Positions 1-7,652 of a stretch of DNA of 49,367 bases are shown piece after piece; position 1 is the stretch's first letter, and every line of letters begins with the position of its first letter. The translations under genes and the position numbers were made by a program. The DNA comes from Bacillus australimaris (GTDB lineage Bacteria; Bacillota; Bacilli; Bacillales; Bacillaceae): positions 1 to 49,367 of the forward strand of contig NZ_LGYN01000005.1 of NCBI RefSeq assembly GCF_001307105.1. The letters run 5' to 3'. Under the pieces are notes generated by a model. It was given only the letters and a program-made list of their open reading frames with translations, made no database searches and was not told the DNA's origin.

Positions 1-528
1 CAAAGCATATTCATCTTTTAAATTTTGATCAAGCTCTCTCAGTTCTTTGACCGTCTTTTTTCGTTCATCTTCCGCATCTTCTATTTTTTCATCAAAGGTT
101 TGACTATCAAATACTTCTAGAGAAATGAGATCATCAATGTCTTGAAAAATCGTTTTGAGTGCCTTTTTTTGATCCTTTACAATGCTTTTGGCATTCTTGA
201 TGCCCATATGTACTGCGTTGTCTAAAAAGTGTTCTTCTACAAAGGTATCGCCGCCAAAGGTTGTATCATCAAGTGTCCCAGAAACACCTTCATGAAAGGC
301 TTTTTGCTTATCAATGAAGTTGATAAACATGTCTACATTTCCGGCGAGCTCTTTATAAAAGCTTTTAATGTTATCGGCACCTTTCCCAGTGAAGTCATCA
401 CCGAGATTGGCAACACTTTGTAATGCCTTTTTTAAATCTACCATTTGTTCGCGGAGTTCCTGATAGTGTTTTGCCCTTGTATCAATGGCACTTGTTAGTG
501 CTTTTGCATCAAGTATCTTCCCCAGCAG
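1..528 (-). CDS. LXG-domain polymorphic toxin, N-terminal part (C-terminus beyond window)
   Basis: An open frame on the minus strand runs from about 528 off the left edge (176 codons seen). It begins (M)LGKILDAKALTSAIDTR and continues with a long, charged helical domain like the N-terminal LXG module of B. subtilis YeeF/YobL/YwqJ toxins, including the 'VANLGDDFTGKGADNIKSFY' stretch typical of that family. LXG domains route toxins to the ESX-like type VII secretion system; the C-terminal toxin domain lies outside the window, so the activity (nuclease, deaminase or other) cannot be told. No ATG, GTG or TTG lies between the in-frame TGA at 534-532 and the domain. A strong AAGGAG (540-535) sits 6 nt before CTG (528-526), so CTG is the likely start. 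Immunity and helper genes, if any, would lie to the left. Confidence 0.8.
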   Translation of the reverse strand, partial: MLGKILDAKALTSAIDTRAKHYQELREQMVDLKKALQSVANLGDDFTGKGADNIKSFYKELAGNVDMFINFIDKQKAFHEGVSGTLDDTTFGGDTFVEEHFLDNAVHMGIKNAKSIVKDQKKALKTIFQDIDDLISLEVFDSQTFDEKIEDAEDERKKTVKELRELDQNLKDEYAL

Positions 529-534
529 AATTCA

Positions 535-540
535 CTCCTT
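535..540 (-). promoter_or_regulatory. Ribosome binding site selecting a CTG start
   Basis: AAGGAG on the minus strand ends 6 nt before CTG at 528-526. A mini-frame ATG AAT AGG AAG GAG TGA overlaps it and closes just before the LXG frame, in the same register, so an upstream ATG is blocked by the TGA. Confidence 0.55.
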
Positions 541-915
541 CCTATTCATTGACAAGGTCAATTTTACCAATACAAAGTTTGTCGTTAAATAGGAATAAAG
601 ATACAAAAACAGCTTCTATTTGATCAGAGAAAGATGCGTTTCTTTTTAAACAAGAACGGACACCAATCAAGGCATTTAAAGTGCTCAATGATCAGGGTCC
701 GCAGGTTCTTCTTTCTGGAAAAATATTCGGTTCGTTTTTCTTGTCTATTATACGATGATCCACATAAAAAAGAAGTTCTTTTCAGGATGTAATTATTTAC
801 GCAGTAATGGCTGAGTCGTGCAACGGAAAGCGCCACCAAAGCTTCTTGTTATTTTAAAATCAACATATTCCACCTAAAAATTATCAAGACCTAAATTGAA
901 AAAAGTTAAATAAAT
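541..915. other. Intergenic region without a convincing gene
   Basis: AT-rich spacer upstream of the LXG gene. One 71-codon minus frame (624-839) has no ribosome site and a composition unlike a protein, so it is not called. A more GC-rich patch near 795-845 stands out from the surroundings but was not identified. The promoter of the LXG gene should lie here; no good -35/-10 pair was found. Confidence 0.4.
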
Positions 916-961
916 GAAAGGGTATAACATATTTTATATGACTAATATGTTATACCCTTTC
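916..961 (-). terminator. Strong hairpin terminator of the GNAT gene
   Basis: Perfect 18-bp stem (916-933 with 944-961) and a 10-nt loop. Read on the minus strand it is followed by a T-rich run, placing it just downstream of the GNAT gene stop. The plus-strand side is also followed by T residues, so it may work in both directions. Confidence 0.75.
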
Positions 962-1001
962 TTCTTAAACTAACGCACCTGGTAGCATAACAAGAAAATT
1001 A

Positions 1002-1476
1002 TTATTTTATTTTTTTTAGCATTTTAAAATTAGCCAACTTAACCCCTTTTTTTTCCACAGTTTGTGAACAAACAATTTTGTAACCTAGATGTTCAAAAAA
1101 TGGCTTAGCTGTAATACTTGCTTCGGTATCAATTTCTAAAAGATTTAGTTTCTTTGCCTCAGATTCGAGCATATCAACTAAAGCTGTGGCTATACCTTGT
1201 CCTTGATAATCTTTATGAACGAATAGTTTATCTAAGTACCCGGTATGCGTTAAATCGCTAAAACCAACAACTTTATCATTCACTTTAGCAACAAATGTTA
1301 TATTTTGACCCAATGATTCCTTCCAAGAATTAATTTTATATTCTTTTTCATCTCTTGGTGCCCAAGCATCCAATTGTACTTGGGAATAATCTTTTGAATT
1401 TACGGAATGAACTGTTTCATAAAACAATGAAATAATCTCTTTTGTATCAGTTTTCCTTAAACTTTAAAATCTCCAC
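1002..1476 (-). pseudogene. GNAT family N-acetyltransferase, frameshifted near its start
   Basis: The main frame (1427-1002, 141 codons) is a GNAT acetyltransferase: 'KLFVHKDYQGQGIATALVD' carries the acetyl-CoA-binding Q/RxxGxG/A loop, followed by the 'AKPFFEHLGY' C-terminal strand and helix. The only start in that frame is a TTG at 1427, which leaves out the first strand and part of helix 1. A second frame supplies them: GTG at 1476-1474 after GGGGAGG reads (V)EILKFKEN and hits TGA at 1449-1447. Removing one base near 1449-1455 joins the two into a normal beginning, EILKFKEN-DTKEIISLFYETVHSVN. So a one-base insertion, or a sequencing error, splits the gene. Substrate unknown; the family acetylates small molecules or peptides with acetyl-CoA. 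A truncated protein could still be made from TTG. Confidence 0.7.
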
Positions 1477-1569
1477 TTTCTGTTATACCTCCCCTTATTA
1501 GGATAAGCATCCTATGTTGTTATTCTCAATGAGAACTTCTTGCACTCTCATAACACATCTATCCTAAAA

Positions 1570-1617
1570 GATATTAACGCTCGGTCTAAAGACCTCACTA
1601 CGCCTCCCGCTGATATC
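1570..1617. repeat. Structured palindromic remnant, IS200/IS605-end-like
   Basis: Outer imperfect arms begin GATAT (1570) and end ATATC (1617), enclosing a 12-nt hairpin GGTCTAAAGACC at 1583-1594. It is more GC-rich than the spacer around it. Nested hairpins like this occur at the right ends / omega-RNA regions of IS200/IS605 elements, but no transposase or TnpB frame is present, so the assignment is only a suggestion. Confidence 0.3.
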
Positions 1618-1682
1618 TGCTCATATATTGTACATAGTATCCTCTTATTAGTTTAGTCTATTTAACGTATCAGTGTGCTTTC

Positions 1683-2153
1683 TTACGATTTAGACTTAAG
1701 CAATTGCAGCTCTTGTTCCATTATTTCAGCTGCTTCTGAAATGAATTGGATGATTAAATCTAATTCTTCTCGTTTGTATTCGTTTGTGAGCTGTTTGGTT
1801 GATGCTGATAAGGGTTGGAAGAGTTCTTTCACCTGTGATTTCCCTGCCGTTAATGGAACAATGATGACTCTTCGTTTGTCTTTTGGGTCTTTTTCTCTTT
1901 TGGCGTAGCCCGCTTTTTCAAGCCGGTCAATGAGAGCTGTAACTGCACCTGAGCTAAGGCCTGTTTTTTCACTTAATTCCCCTGCCGTGAGGGGGCCGAG
2001 TTCGTTTAATAAATCGGCTGATTTGAGATCTGTTGGAAAAAGACCGAGCGATTGAGCGGCTGCTTGGTGGAATAAAACGGTTCGTGTGGCGAGGCGCCTC
2101 ATTGTATGTATGATCTGGGCTGCTCTGTCTTCAGCCTCGTTCTTTATTGACAA
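1683..2153 (-). CDS. MarR family transcriptional regulator of the adjacent efflux pump
   Basis: 156 aa winged-helix repressor. The centre 'LLNELGPLTAGELSEKTGLSSGAVTALIDRLEKAGYAKREKDPKDKRRVIIVPL' is the classic MarR helix-turn-helix plus wing (DxRxxxxxLT-type wing). The start is TTG at 2153, 7 nt after GGGAGGA; no ATG is available. It is divergent from an MFS drug transporter, and a perfect 12-bp inverted repeat fills the shared control region. Such regulators repress their neighbouring pump and their own gene and release on binding hydrophobic or phenolic ligands; that regulation is inferred. The relation to B. subtilis MdtR is plausible but not checked. Confidence 0.9.
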   Translation of the reverse strand: MSIKNEAEDRAAQIIHTMRRLATRTVLFHQAAAQSLGLFPTDLKSADLLNELGPLTAGELSEKTGLSSGAVTALIDRLEKAGYAKREKDPKDKRRVIIVPLTAGKSQVKELFQPLSASTKQLTNEYKREELDLIIQFISEAAEIMEQELQLLKSKS

Positions 2154-2177
2154 CTTGTTCTCCTCCCTTTAAAATCA

Positions 2178-2202
2178 ATTTATCTTGATCATCAAGATAA
2201 AT
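2178..2202. promoter_or_regulatory. MarR operator palindrome
   Basis: Perfect inverted repeat with 12-nt arms (2178-2189 and 2191-2202, left arm ATTTATCTTGAT) around one central base (2190). It lies midway between the divergent MarR and MFS genes, where it would cover both promoters. The TATCTTGAT half-site resembles known MarR/MhqR-type boxes. Confidence 0.75.
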
Positions 2203-2272
2203 GTTCTCTTACTTTATGGTTAAGTTGATCATAGCAAAAATAAGGAGAGAACGTAAGCAGGAGGTAAATGAA

Positions 2273-3793
2273 ATGAATCATGTGGATAAAGGCAAGGCAT
2301 CCACTCGCTTTGTTGTCATCGGTTTGCTGTTAGGAATTTTTATGGCAGCGATGGACAATACCATTGTTGCAACAGCGATGGGAAGCATCGTAGCAGATTT
2401 GGGCAGTTTTGATAAATTTGCTTGGGTGACGGCTTCTTATATGGTGGCAGTGATGGCCGGAATGCCGATTTACGGGAAGCTTTCTGATATGTATGGTCGA
2501 AAGCGTTTTTTTCTGTTTGGACTTATTTTCTTTTTAATTGGATCTGCGCTGTGCGGTATCGCACAAACGATGGATCAGCTCATTATTTACCGAGCCATTC
2601 AAGGGCTTGGAGGCGGTGCCCTTCTTCCGATCGCGTTCACGATTATCTTTGATATCTTCCCGCCTGAAAAGCGCGGAAAAATGTCCGGTATGTTTGGTGC
2701 AGTCTTTGGTTTATCGAGTGTATTAGGACCTTTGTTAGGTGCTATTATCACAGATTCGATCGGCTGGCATTGGGTTTTCTATATTAACGTGCCAATCGGT
2801 GTTGTTAGTGTTTTCTTGATCGCCAGATACTATCAGGAGTCGCTTGAACATCGTAAGCAGAAAATCGACTGGTCAGGTGCCATTACGCTTGTCGTTGCGG
2901 TTGTCAGCTTAATGTTCGCACTTGAGCTTGGCGGTAAATCTTATGCTTGGGATTCGGTGCAAATTCTCACGCTGTTTGCTGTGTTTCTTGTGTTCGGTAC
3001 GATTTTCTTTATTGTTGAACGTAAGGCTGAGGAACCGATTATTTCATTTTGGATGTTTAAAAATCGTTTATTTGCGACATCTCAAATTTTGGCGTTTTTA
3101 TATGGCGGAACATTTATTATTCTTGCTGTCTTTATTCCTATTTTCGTACAAGCGGTGTACGGTGAATCTGCGACAAGTGCGGGATTCATTTTAACACCGA
3201 TGATGATAGGATCAGTCATTGGCAGTATGATCGGCGGAACAATGCAGACAAAAGTACCATTTAGACGTCTCATGACCATCTCTGTCATTTCATTTTTCGC
3301 TGGGATGCTGCTGCTTTCTAATATGTCACCAGATACAGTAAGATTGTGGCTCACACTCTTTATGATGATATCAGGCTTTGGCGTCGGCTTCAGCTTCTCC
3401 CTTCTGCCGTCAGCTTCAATGAATGATCTTGAGCCGCGCTACCGAGGCAGTGCAAACTCGACCAATTCATTTATGAGATCACTTGGGATGACGCTTGGTG
3501 TCACGATTTTCGGGACGATTCAAACCAATGTGCTGACAAATCGTTTAGCAGATGCCTTTAGCGGAATGAAAGGAGCCTCTTCTCAATTAGGCGATCCACA
3601 GGCCATTTTTCAAGAAGGTGCCCGCTCACAAATTCCGCCTGATATTTTAAATAAAGTCATTGATGCGATGTCACAAAGTATTACGTACGTATTTTTGCTT
3701 GCTTTATTCCCTATTGCTCTTGCGGCGATTACGGTTGTATTTATGGGAAATGCACGAGTCCGTACATCAAATGAAATGAAAGAAAACGAATAA
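2273..3793 (+). CDS. MDR family MFS transporter (DHA2, 14 TM; MdtP-like)
   Basis: 506 aa drug:H+ antiporter. The N-terminus has 'LGIFMAAMDNTIVATAMGSIVADLG' (TM1, motif D1 of the DHA2 family), then 'GKLSDMYGRKRFFLFG' (motif A, cytoplasmic loop 2-3), 'YRAIQGLGGGALLPIAF' (motif B) and 'GAVFGLSSVLGPLLGAIITD' (motif C, antiporter motif). Fourteen hydrophobic segments are apparent. ATG at 2273 follows AGGAGG by 8 nt; the longer frame from 2201 begins inside the operator and is rejected. The sequence strongly recalls B. subtilis MdtP (YusP), a multidrug exporter, though there the regulator and pump are, as I remember, co-directional. Expected to be induced when the divergent MarR protein binds a toxic compound. 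Confidence 0.92.
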   Translation: MNHVDKGKASTRFVVIGLLLGIFMAAMDNTIVATAMGSIVADLGSFDKFAWVTASYMVAVMAGMPIYGKLSDMYGRKRFFLFGLIFFLIGSALCGIAQTMDQLIIYRAIQGLGGGALLPIAFTIIFDIFPPEKRGKMSGMFGAVFGLSSVLGPLLGAIITDSIGWHWVFYINVPIGVVSVFLIARYYQESLEHRKQKIDWSGAITLVVAVVSLMFALELGGKSYAWDSVQILTLFAVFLVFGTIFFIVERKAEEPIISFWMFKNRLFATSQILAFLYGGTFIILAVFIPIFVQAVYGESATSAGFILTPMMIGSVIGSMIGGTMQTKVPFRRLMTISVISFFAGMLLLSNMSPDTVRLWLTLFMMISGFGVGFSFSLLPSASMNDLEPRYRGSANSTNSFMRSLGMTLGVTIFGTIQTNVLTNRLADAFSGMKGASSQLGDPQAIFQEGARSQIPPDILNKVIDAMSQSITYVFLLALFPIALAAITVVFMGNARVRTSNEMKENE

Positions 3794-3796
3794 TGT

Positions 3797-3830
3797 AAAA
3801 AAGCAGAGCGGTTGTGGCTCTGCTTTTTTT
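3797..3830. terminator. Bidirectional terminator between MFS and aldolase genes
   Basis: Stem AAAGCAGAGC (3800-3809) / GCTCTGCTTT (3817-3826) with A-run before and T-run after, so it can end transcription from both convergent genes. Confidence 0.9.
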
Positions 3831-3831
3831 C

Positions 3832-4701
3832 TTATTGATATAACGGATGGGCTTTGCCTTCACTGCCTACGATCCGTATTTTCGATGTGACCATGTCTTT
3901 AGCTGCTTGTTTTGCCTTTTGTAAATACATACGCGGGTCTAAGCTTTCAGGTTCGTTTGAGAAATGATCACGTATCGCCTCTGAGTATGCATTTTTCAGT
4001 TCAGTGGACACATTGACCTTTGCCATCCCTAGTGCAACGCAACGCTTCACATCCTCATCAGGTACAGCGGAACCACCATGCAGGACAAGTGGTACATCGA
4101 CCAGCGCTGCAATTTGTTCAATGCGGGCAAAGTCGATATCAGGCACCCCTTTATAAATGCCGTGCGCAGTACCAATCGCAGGTGCTAAAGTGGGCACTCC
4201 CGTTTCTTCTACAAATTGACGGCACTCTGATGGAACAGCTTTTTCCGCATCCTTTTCATCAACAACGATATCATCTTCTACGCCGCCTACCTTACCTAAC
4301 TCTGCTTCGACATTCACACCTACTTTTAATGCAAGCTCCACAACTTCTTTTGTGCGGCGTACATTTTCTTCATATGAATGCATCGATGCATCGATCATGA
4401 CGGATGTATATCCGGCCCGAATACAGGTGAGGATCACATCAAAGTCTGTGCAATGATCTAGGTGAAGACCGATTGGGATTTGATATTGATCAGCAGCCGC
4501 CTTCACTGTATCTGCAATCGCTTTTGCTCCAAGAGATTGAACCGTTCCAACCGTTGTTTGCAAAATCACAGGTGACTTTAATTCTGCAGCAGTTTCGAGC
4601 ACCCAATAAATACTGTCAAAGGAGTGTACATTGAATGCAACAATTCCGTATTTTTCTTTTTTCGCAGCCTCAAGCATTGGTGTTGTTGAAAGTAAAGGCA
4701 T
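3832..4701 (-). CDS. Class II ketose-bisphosphate aldolase (fructose/tagatose type)
   Basis: 289 aa zinc-dependent aldolase. Visible elements: 'IGLHLDHCTD' (catalytic Asp and first zinc His), 'VEAELGKVGG', 'AIGTAHGIYKG' (zinc His), 'VLHGGSAV' (zinc His and phosphate loop) and 'KVNVSTELK' (substrate/phosphate site). It cleaves a ketose 1,6-bisphosphate to dihydroxyacetone phosphate and glyceraldehyde 3-phosphate. ATG at 4701 is preferred over the upstream TTG (4707) because of its spacing from AGAGGA. The gene starts 2 nt after the EIIA stop and is the last of the PTS operon, which lets the operon take a PTS sugar from 1-phosphate to trioses. Whether the substrate is fructose- or tagatose-bisphosphate is not visible. 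Confidence 0.88.
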   Translation of the reverse strand: MPLLSTTPMLEAAKKEKYGIVAFNVHSFDSIYWVLETAAELKSPVILQTTVGTVQSLGAKAIADTVKAAADQYQIPIGLHLDHCTDFDVILTCIRAGYTSVMIDASMHSYEENVRRTKEVVELALKVGVNVEAELGKVGGVEDDIVVDEKDAEKAVPSECRQFVEETGVPTLAPAIGTAHGIYKGVPDIDFARIEQIAALVDVPLVLHGGSAVPDEDVKRCVALGMAKVNVSTELKNAYSEAIRDHFSNEPESLDPRMYLQKAKQAAKDMVTSKIRIVGSEGKAHPLYQ

Positions 4702-4703
4702 GA

Positions 4704-5162
4704 TCAAACATCCTCTCTCGTTAAAATATCTGTATTTAATACAGTAAGCATGTCTTCATTTGTTCTTGTTTCCAGCAGCTTTTGTCGTTTCGCCTCATCC
4801 ATTAAGCCTCGAGAAAGAGCAGAAAGAGCCTTTAAATGAGTGGTCCCTGCTTCATTTTTGGGGATCAGTAACGATAAGAAGAAAAAGCAAGGCTTCCCAT
4901 CAAAAGCGTCCCATTCAATTCCTGTTTCCGTGCGGACAATCACGAGTGCTGGTTTTGTGATGGCTTCTGTTTGTGTATGCGGAATGGCAAATCCATCTTG
5001 AAATCCTGTTGTACTAAGTGCTTCTCTTTCTGCTAATCCTTTTTTGACATCCTCTGGTGATGTACAAATACCTGCTTTGTAGGCAATGTCAGCAATGGCT
5101 GCGAAAACGCCAGCCTGTGAAGAAGCCGTTTCATGAAGATTCATATAGATATGTTCCATCAT
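4704..5162 (-). CDS. PTS fructose-type EIIA component
   Basis: 152 aa cytoplasmic phosphotransferase domain of the PTS EIIA fructose/mannitol class. 'FAIPHTQTEAITKPALVIVR' contains the phosphorylated His of the family's xIPH motif. It accepts phosphate from HPr and passes it to the cysteine of the EIIB domain encoded next door. ATG at 5162 (an ATG pair) follows GGGAGG by a normal distance. It is 15 nt downstream of the EIIBC gene and 2 nt upstream of the aldolase start. EIIA is often fused to EIIBC in Bacillus FruA; here it is a separate protein. Confidence 0.9.
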   Translation of the reverse strand: MMEHIYMNLHETASSQAGVFAAIADIAYKAGICTSPEDVKKGLAEREALSTTGFQDGFAIPHTQTEAITKPALVIVRTETGIEWDAFDGKPCFFFLSLLIPKNEAGTTHLKALSALSRGLMDEAKRQKLLETRTNEDMLTVLNTDILTREDV

Positions 5163-5177
5163 TTCTCTTCCTCCCTA

Positions 5178-6593
5178 TTAAACTGCGGGTTTGTCTATTT
5201 TTTTACGGTAAAGTCCGTATAGAATCGCACCTACAAGTGATCCAATGAGTATAGAAAGCACCCACTGAAATGCACCTGTGACGACTGGAAGAACAAGGAA
5301 TCCACCGTGCGGAGCTGGAACCTGTACGCCAAACAGATATGTCAAAATAGCAGAGATGGCTGAGCCAAACATGATAATTGGCAGAACAACGACAGGGTTT
5401 TTTGCTGCAAATGGAATGGCCCCTTCTGTAATATGTGTCGCCCCGAGAATATAGTTGATCATTCCAGCATTTCTTTCTTGTGGTGTGAAATGTTTTCGGA
5501 AAATCGTTGTTGCAATCGCAATGATAAGCGGTGGTGTAATACATGCTGCAGACACACCTGCCATGAAGTATAGGTCGCCTTGTGCAAGCAAAGCTGTTCC
5601 TGTGACATAGGCTGCTTTGTTAAATGGGCCACCCATATCAAATCCACACATTGCTCCAACAATTAAGCCTAAGAGCAGCGGATTTGTGGATTGAACGGAT
5701 GAGAGAAAATCCATTAATGAATTATTTAGTCCTGTGATTGGAACTAATAGAGGAGTCATGACAGCCCCAATTAAGAAAATACCGATAACAGGATAGATGA
5801 AGATCGATTTTAATCCATCAAGTGAAGCTGGCAATTTTTGAAGCAAGAATTGAAGCAATAAAATGATATATCCTGCTGCAAAACCTGCGATAATTCCGCC
5901 TAAGAAACCAGCACCTCCATCGTTTGCAAGGAGCCCCCCTATAAATCCGACGACCATCCCTGGGCGTCTTGCGATCGAATCAGCGATAAATGCTGCTAAA
6001 ATAGGCACCATTAAGCTAAAGCCAAGCCCGCCAATGTTTTTCAAATAGGCAGCAAACGGATGATACGTTTCGTGCTGTGGATCAGCAGAATAGATACCGA
6101 ATAAGAAAGAAATGGCAATTAAAACCCCGCCTCCAACGACAAATGGCAGCATGTGTGATACACCGTTCATTAAGTGCTTATAAATGGTGTGTATCCATTT
6201 ATTTGCTGATTTTTGTTGAGAGGATGTAGGCGCAGCTGCTTTCTCCGTTACAGAAGAGCGGCCTTTCACTTGATGTACAGGTGCATCTCCATTGATAATG
6301 CCCTGGATCAGCTCGGCTGGTGTGCGAATGCCTTTTGCTACAGGCACTTCAATAAGTGGTTTGCCGTGAAAACGGTCAGTGTGCACATCTTTGTCAGCTG
6401 CTACAATGACCCCATCTGCTTCCAGAATGTCTTGATCAGTTAAAGCGTTTTCAATTCCTACTTGACCATGCGTTTCCACTTTGATGTCGACCCCTAATTG
6501 CTCAGCAGCAATTTTTAAGGCTTCAGCTGCCATAAATGTATGTGCAATGCCTGTTGGACAGCCAGTTGCAGCGACAATTTTTTTACGGCTCAT
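5178..6593 (-). CDS. PTS fructose-type EIIBC permease
   Basis: 471 aa. Residues 1 to about 100 are EIIB-fructose, with the phosphocysteine in 'ATGCPTGIAHTFMAAEAL'. A low-complexity Ala/Ser/Lys linker (about 112-130) leads to EIIC, with 8-10 hydrophobic segments including 'GFIGGLLANDGGAGFLGGIIAGFAAGY' and 'GFDMGGPFNKAAYVTG', typical of fructose EIIC. EIIC moves the sugar through the membrane while EIIB phosphorylates it, giving fructose 1-phosphate or a similar ketose 1-phosphate. RBS AAGGGGG; start ATG 6593. It lies 13 nt after the kinase gene in one transcription unit. Confidence 0.92.
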   Translation of the reverse strand: MSRKKIVAATGCPTGIAHTFMAAEALKIAAEQLGVDIKVETHGQVGIENALTDQDILEADGVIVAADKDVHTDRFHGKPLIEVPVAKGIRTPAELIQGIINGDAPVHQVKGRSSVTEKAAAPTSSQQKSANKWIHTIYKHLMNGVSHMLPFVVGGGVLIAISFLFGIYSADPQHETYHPFAAYLKNIGGLGFSLMVPILAAFIADSIARRPGMVVGFIGGLLANDGGAGFLGGIIAGFAAGYIILLLQFLLQKLPASLDGLKSIFIYPVIGIFLIGAVMTPLLVPITGLNNSLMDFLSSVQSTNPLLLGLIVGAMCGFDMGGPFNKAAYVTGTALLAQGDLYFMAGVSAACITPPLIIAIATTIFRKHFTPQERNAGMINYILGATHITEGAIPFAAKNPVVVLPIIMFGSAISAILTYLFGVQVPAPHGGFLVLPVVTGAFQWVLSILIGSLVGAILYGLYRKKIDKPAV

Positions 6594-6606
6594 GTGTTAT
6601 TCCCCC

Positions 6607-7521
6607 TTATATCTTCTGAATGTGTATTTGCTCTATCAATGAATCAATGTCATGTAAATCACTTAAGCCTTTCGAAAACGCAGTAGATGCGCCCGTTGCA
6701 ATGCCGTAGCGTAAGCATTCTTCAGGTGAATGTCCTTCAAGATGTTTACTAAGAAAAGCTGCGAGCATCGCATCTCCAGAACAAGCGGTGTTTACCACAG
6801 TGCCTATTGGTGCGTTTCCTTTTAACACGGCGTCCTTCGTGATGAATAATGCCCCTTCTCCGCCGCGGGAAATCAGTACTTGCTCTGCCCCCATATCAAT
6901 GAGCTTTTCTCCTGATTGAATGAGTTCTTTTTCTGACAAAGGATGTGTCTTCCCGAAAAAAGCAGCGATTTCTTCTTCATTCGGTTTTAATAAATACGGC
7001 TTGTATGGAAGTGTATCAAGAACTGCTGCAGAGCTTGTGTCTAAAATGAACTTGACCCTCTGTTGATGACAAATAGCCGCTACTTCTGAAAAAATACTGG
7101 CTGGAACACCCTTTGGCAGACTGCCTGACATGATGAGGATGCCTCCTTGCGGGATATCCGCAATTTTCTCACGAAAGGCGTCAAGCGCTTTTGCTTCAAT
7201 CGCAGGGCCTTGATTCACGAGCTTGTATTCTTCTGTCGTATTGATAAAAACATTGATGCGTGTAATCCCTTCAACTGAGATAAAATCGGTCTGAATGGAG
7301 AGATCCTTTAAGGATTGTTCAATATAAGAGCCTGAAAACCCAGCGATAAATCCTAATGCAGTGCTGGTGAAGCCATATTTCTTTAGCATAATCGACACAT
7401 TGACGCCTTTTCCATTCGGCTGATAATCTTCATCTTCCGTGCGGTTGACTGCATTTGCCCGCATTTCTTTTAATGCAATATATAGGTCAATCGCAGGATT
7501 TAAGGTGCAGGTATAAATCAA
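6607..7521 (-). CDS. fruK: 1-phosphofructokinase-type PfkB sugar kinase
   Basis: 304 aa ribokinase-family kinase. 'YQPNGKGVNVSIMLKKYG' is the N-terminal PfkB substrate loop and 'VNTACSGDAMLAAFLS' the C-terminal signature with the catalytic Asp and anion hole. FruK/LacC enzymes phosphorylate fructose 1-phosphate (or tagatose 6-phosphate) to the 1,6-bisphosphate. The start is TTG at 7521 after AAGAAGGTG; no ATG is available. First structural gene of the operon, followed after 13 nt by EIIBC. The PTS and downstream aldolase favour the 1-phosphofructokinase role; a tagatose or sorbose route is not excluded. A cre-like site lies about 50 nt upstream. Confidence 0.87.
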   Translation of the reverse strand: MIYTCTLNPAIDLYIALKEMRANAVNRTEDEDYQPNGKGVNVSIMLKKYGFTSTALGFIAGFSGSYIEQSLKDLSIQTDFISVEGITRINVFINTTEEYKLVNQGPAIEAKALDAFREKIADIPQGGILIMSGSLPKGVPASIFSEVAAICHQQRVKFILDTSSAAVLDTLPYKPYLLKPNEEEIAAFFGKTHPLSEKELIQSGEKLIDMGAEQVLISRGGEGALFITKDAVLKGNAPIGTVVNTACSGDAMLAAFLSKHLEGHSPEECLRYGIATGASTAFSKGLSDLHDIDSLIEQIHIQKI

Positions 7522-7572
7522 TTGGTTTCACCTTCTTTCTTTTCTCTAAAGAAAGTATCTCATACGATTCGG

Positions 7573-7586
7573 TGAAAATGTTTTCA
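7573..7586. promoter_or_regulatory. Probable cre site (CcpA) ahead of the PTS operon
   Basis: TGAAAATGTTTTCA matches the catabolite-responsive element pattern except for T in place of the central C, and is symmetric with 6-bp arms. It lies 52 nt upstream of the kinase start, where the promoter should be, so carbon catabolite repression by CcpA is likely. Confidence 0.6.
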
Positions 7587-7610
7587 GATTGTGTAAAGGT
7601 TTTCATGAGA

Positions 7611-7644
7611 AAAAGCCTTCCAGATCAAAGTCTCGAAGGCTTTT
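7611..7644 (-). terminator. Terminator after the rpiR-type regulator
   Basis: Stem AAAAGCCTTC (7611-7620) / GAAGGCTTTT (7635-7644), followed on the minus strand by T-rich sequence. It separates the regulator transcript from the PTS operon, which then needs its own promoter. Confidence 0.7.
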
Positions 7645-7652
7645 CTTATCGG

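Noticed and set aside
624..839. 71-codon minus frame upstream of the LXG gene
   Set aside because: No ribosome site, odd composition (many Cys, Phe, Lys runs), no family recognised.
4020..4400. 126-codon plus frame opposite the aldolase gene
   Set aside because: Antisense shadow, rich in His/Gln/Leu, no start signals.
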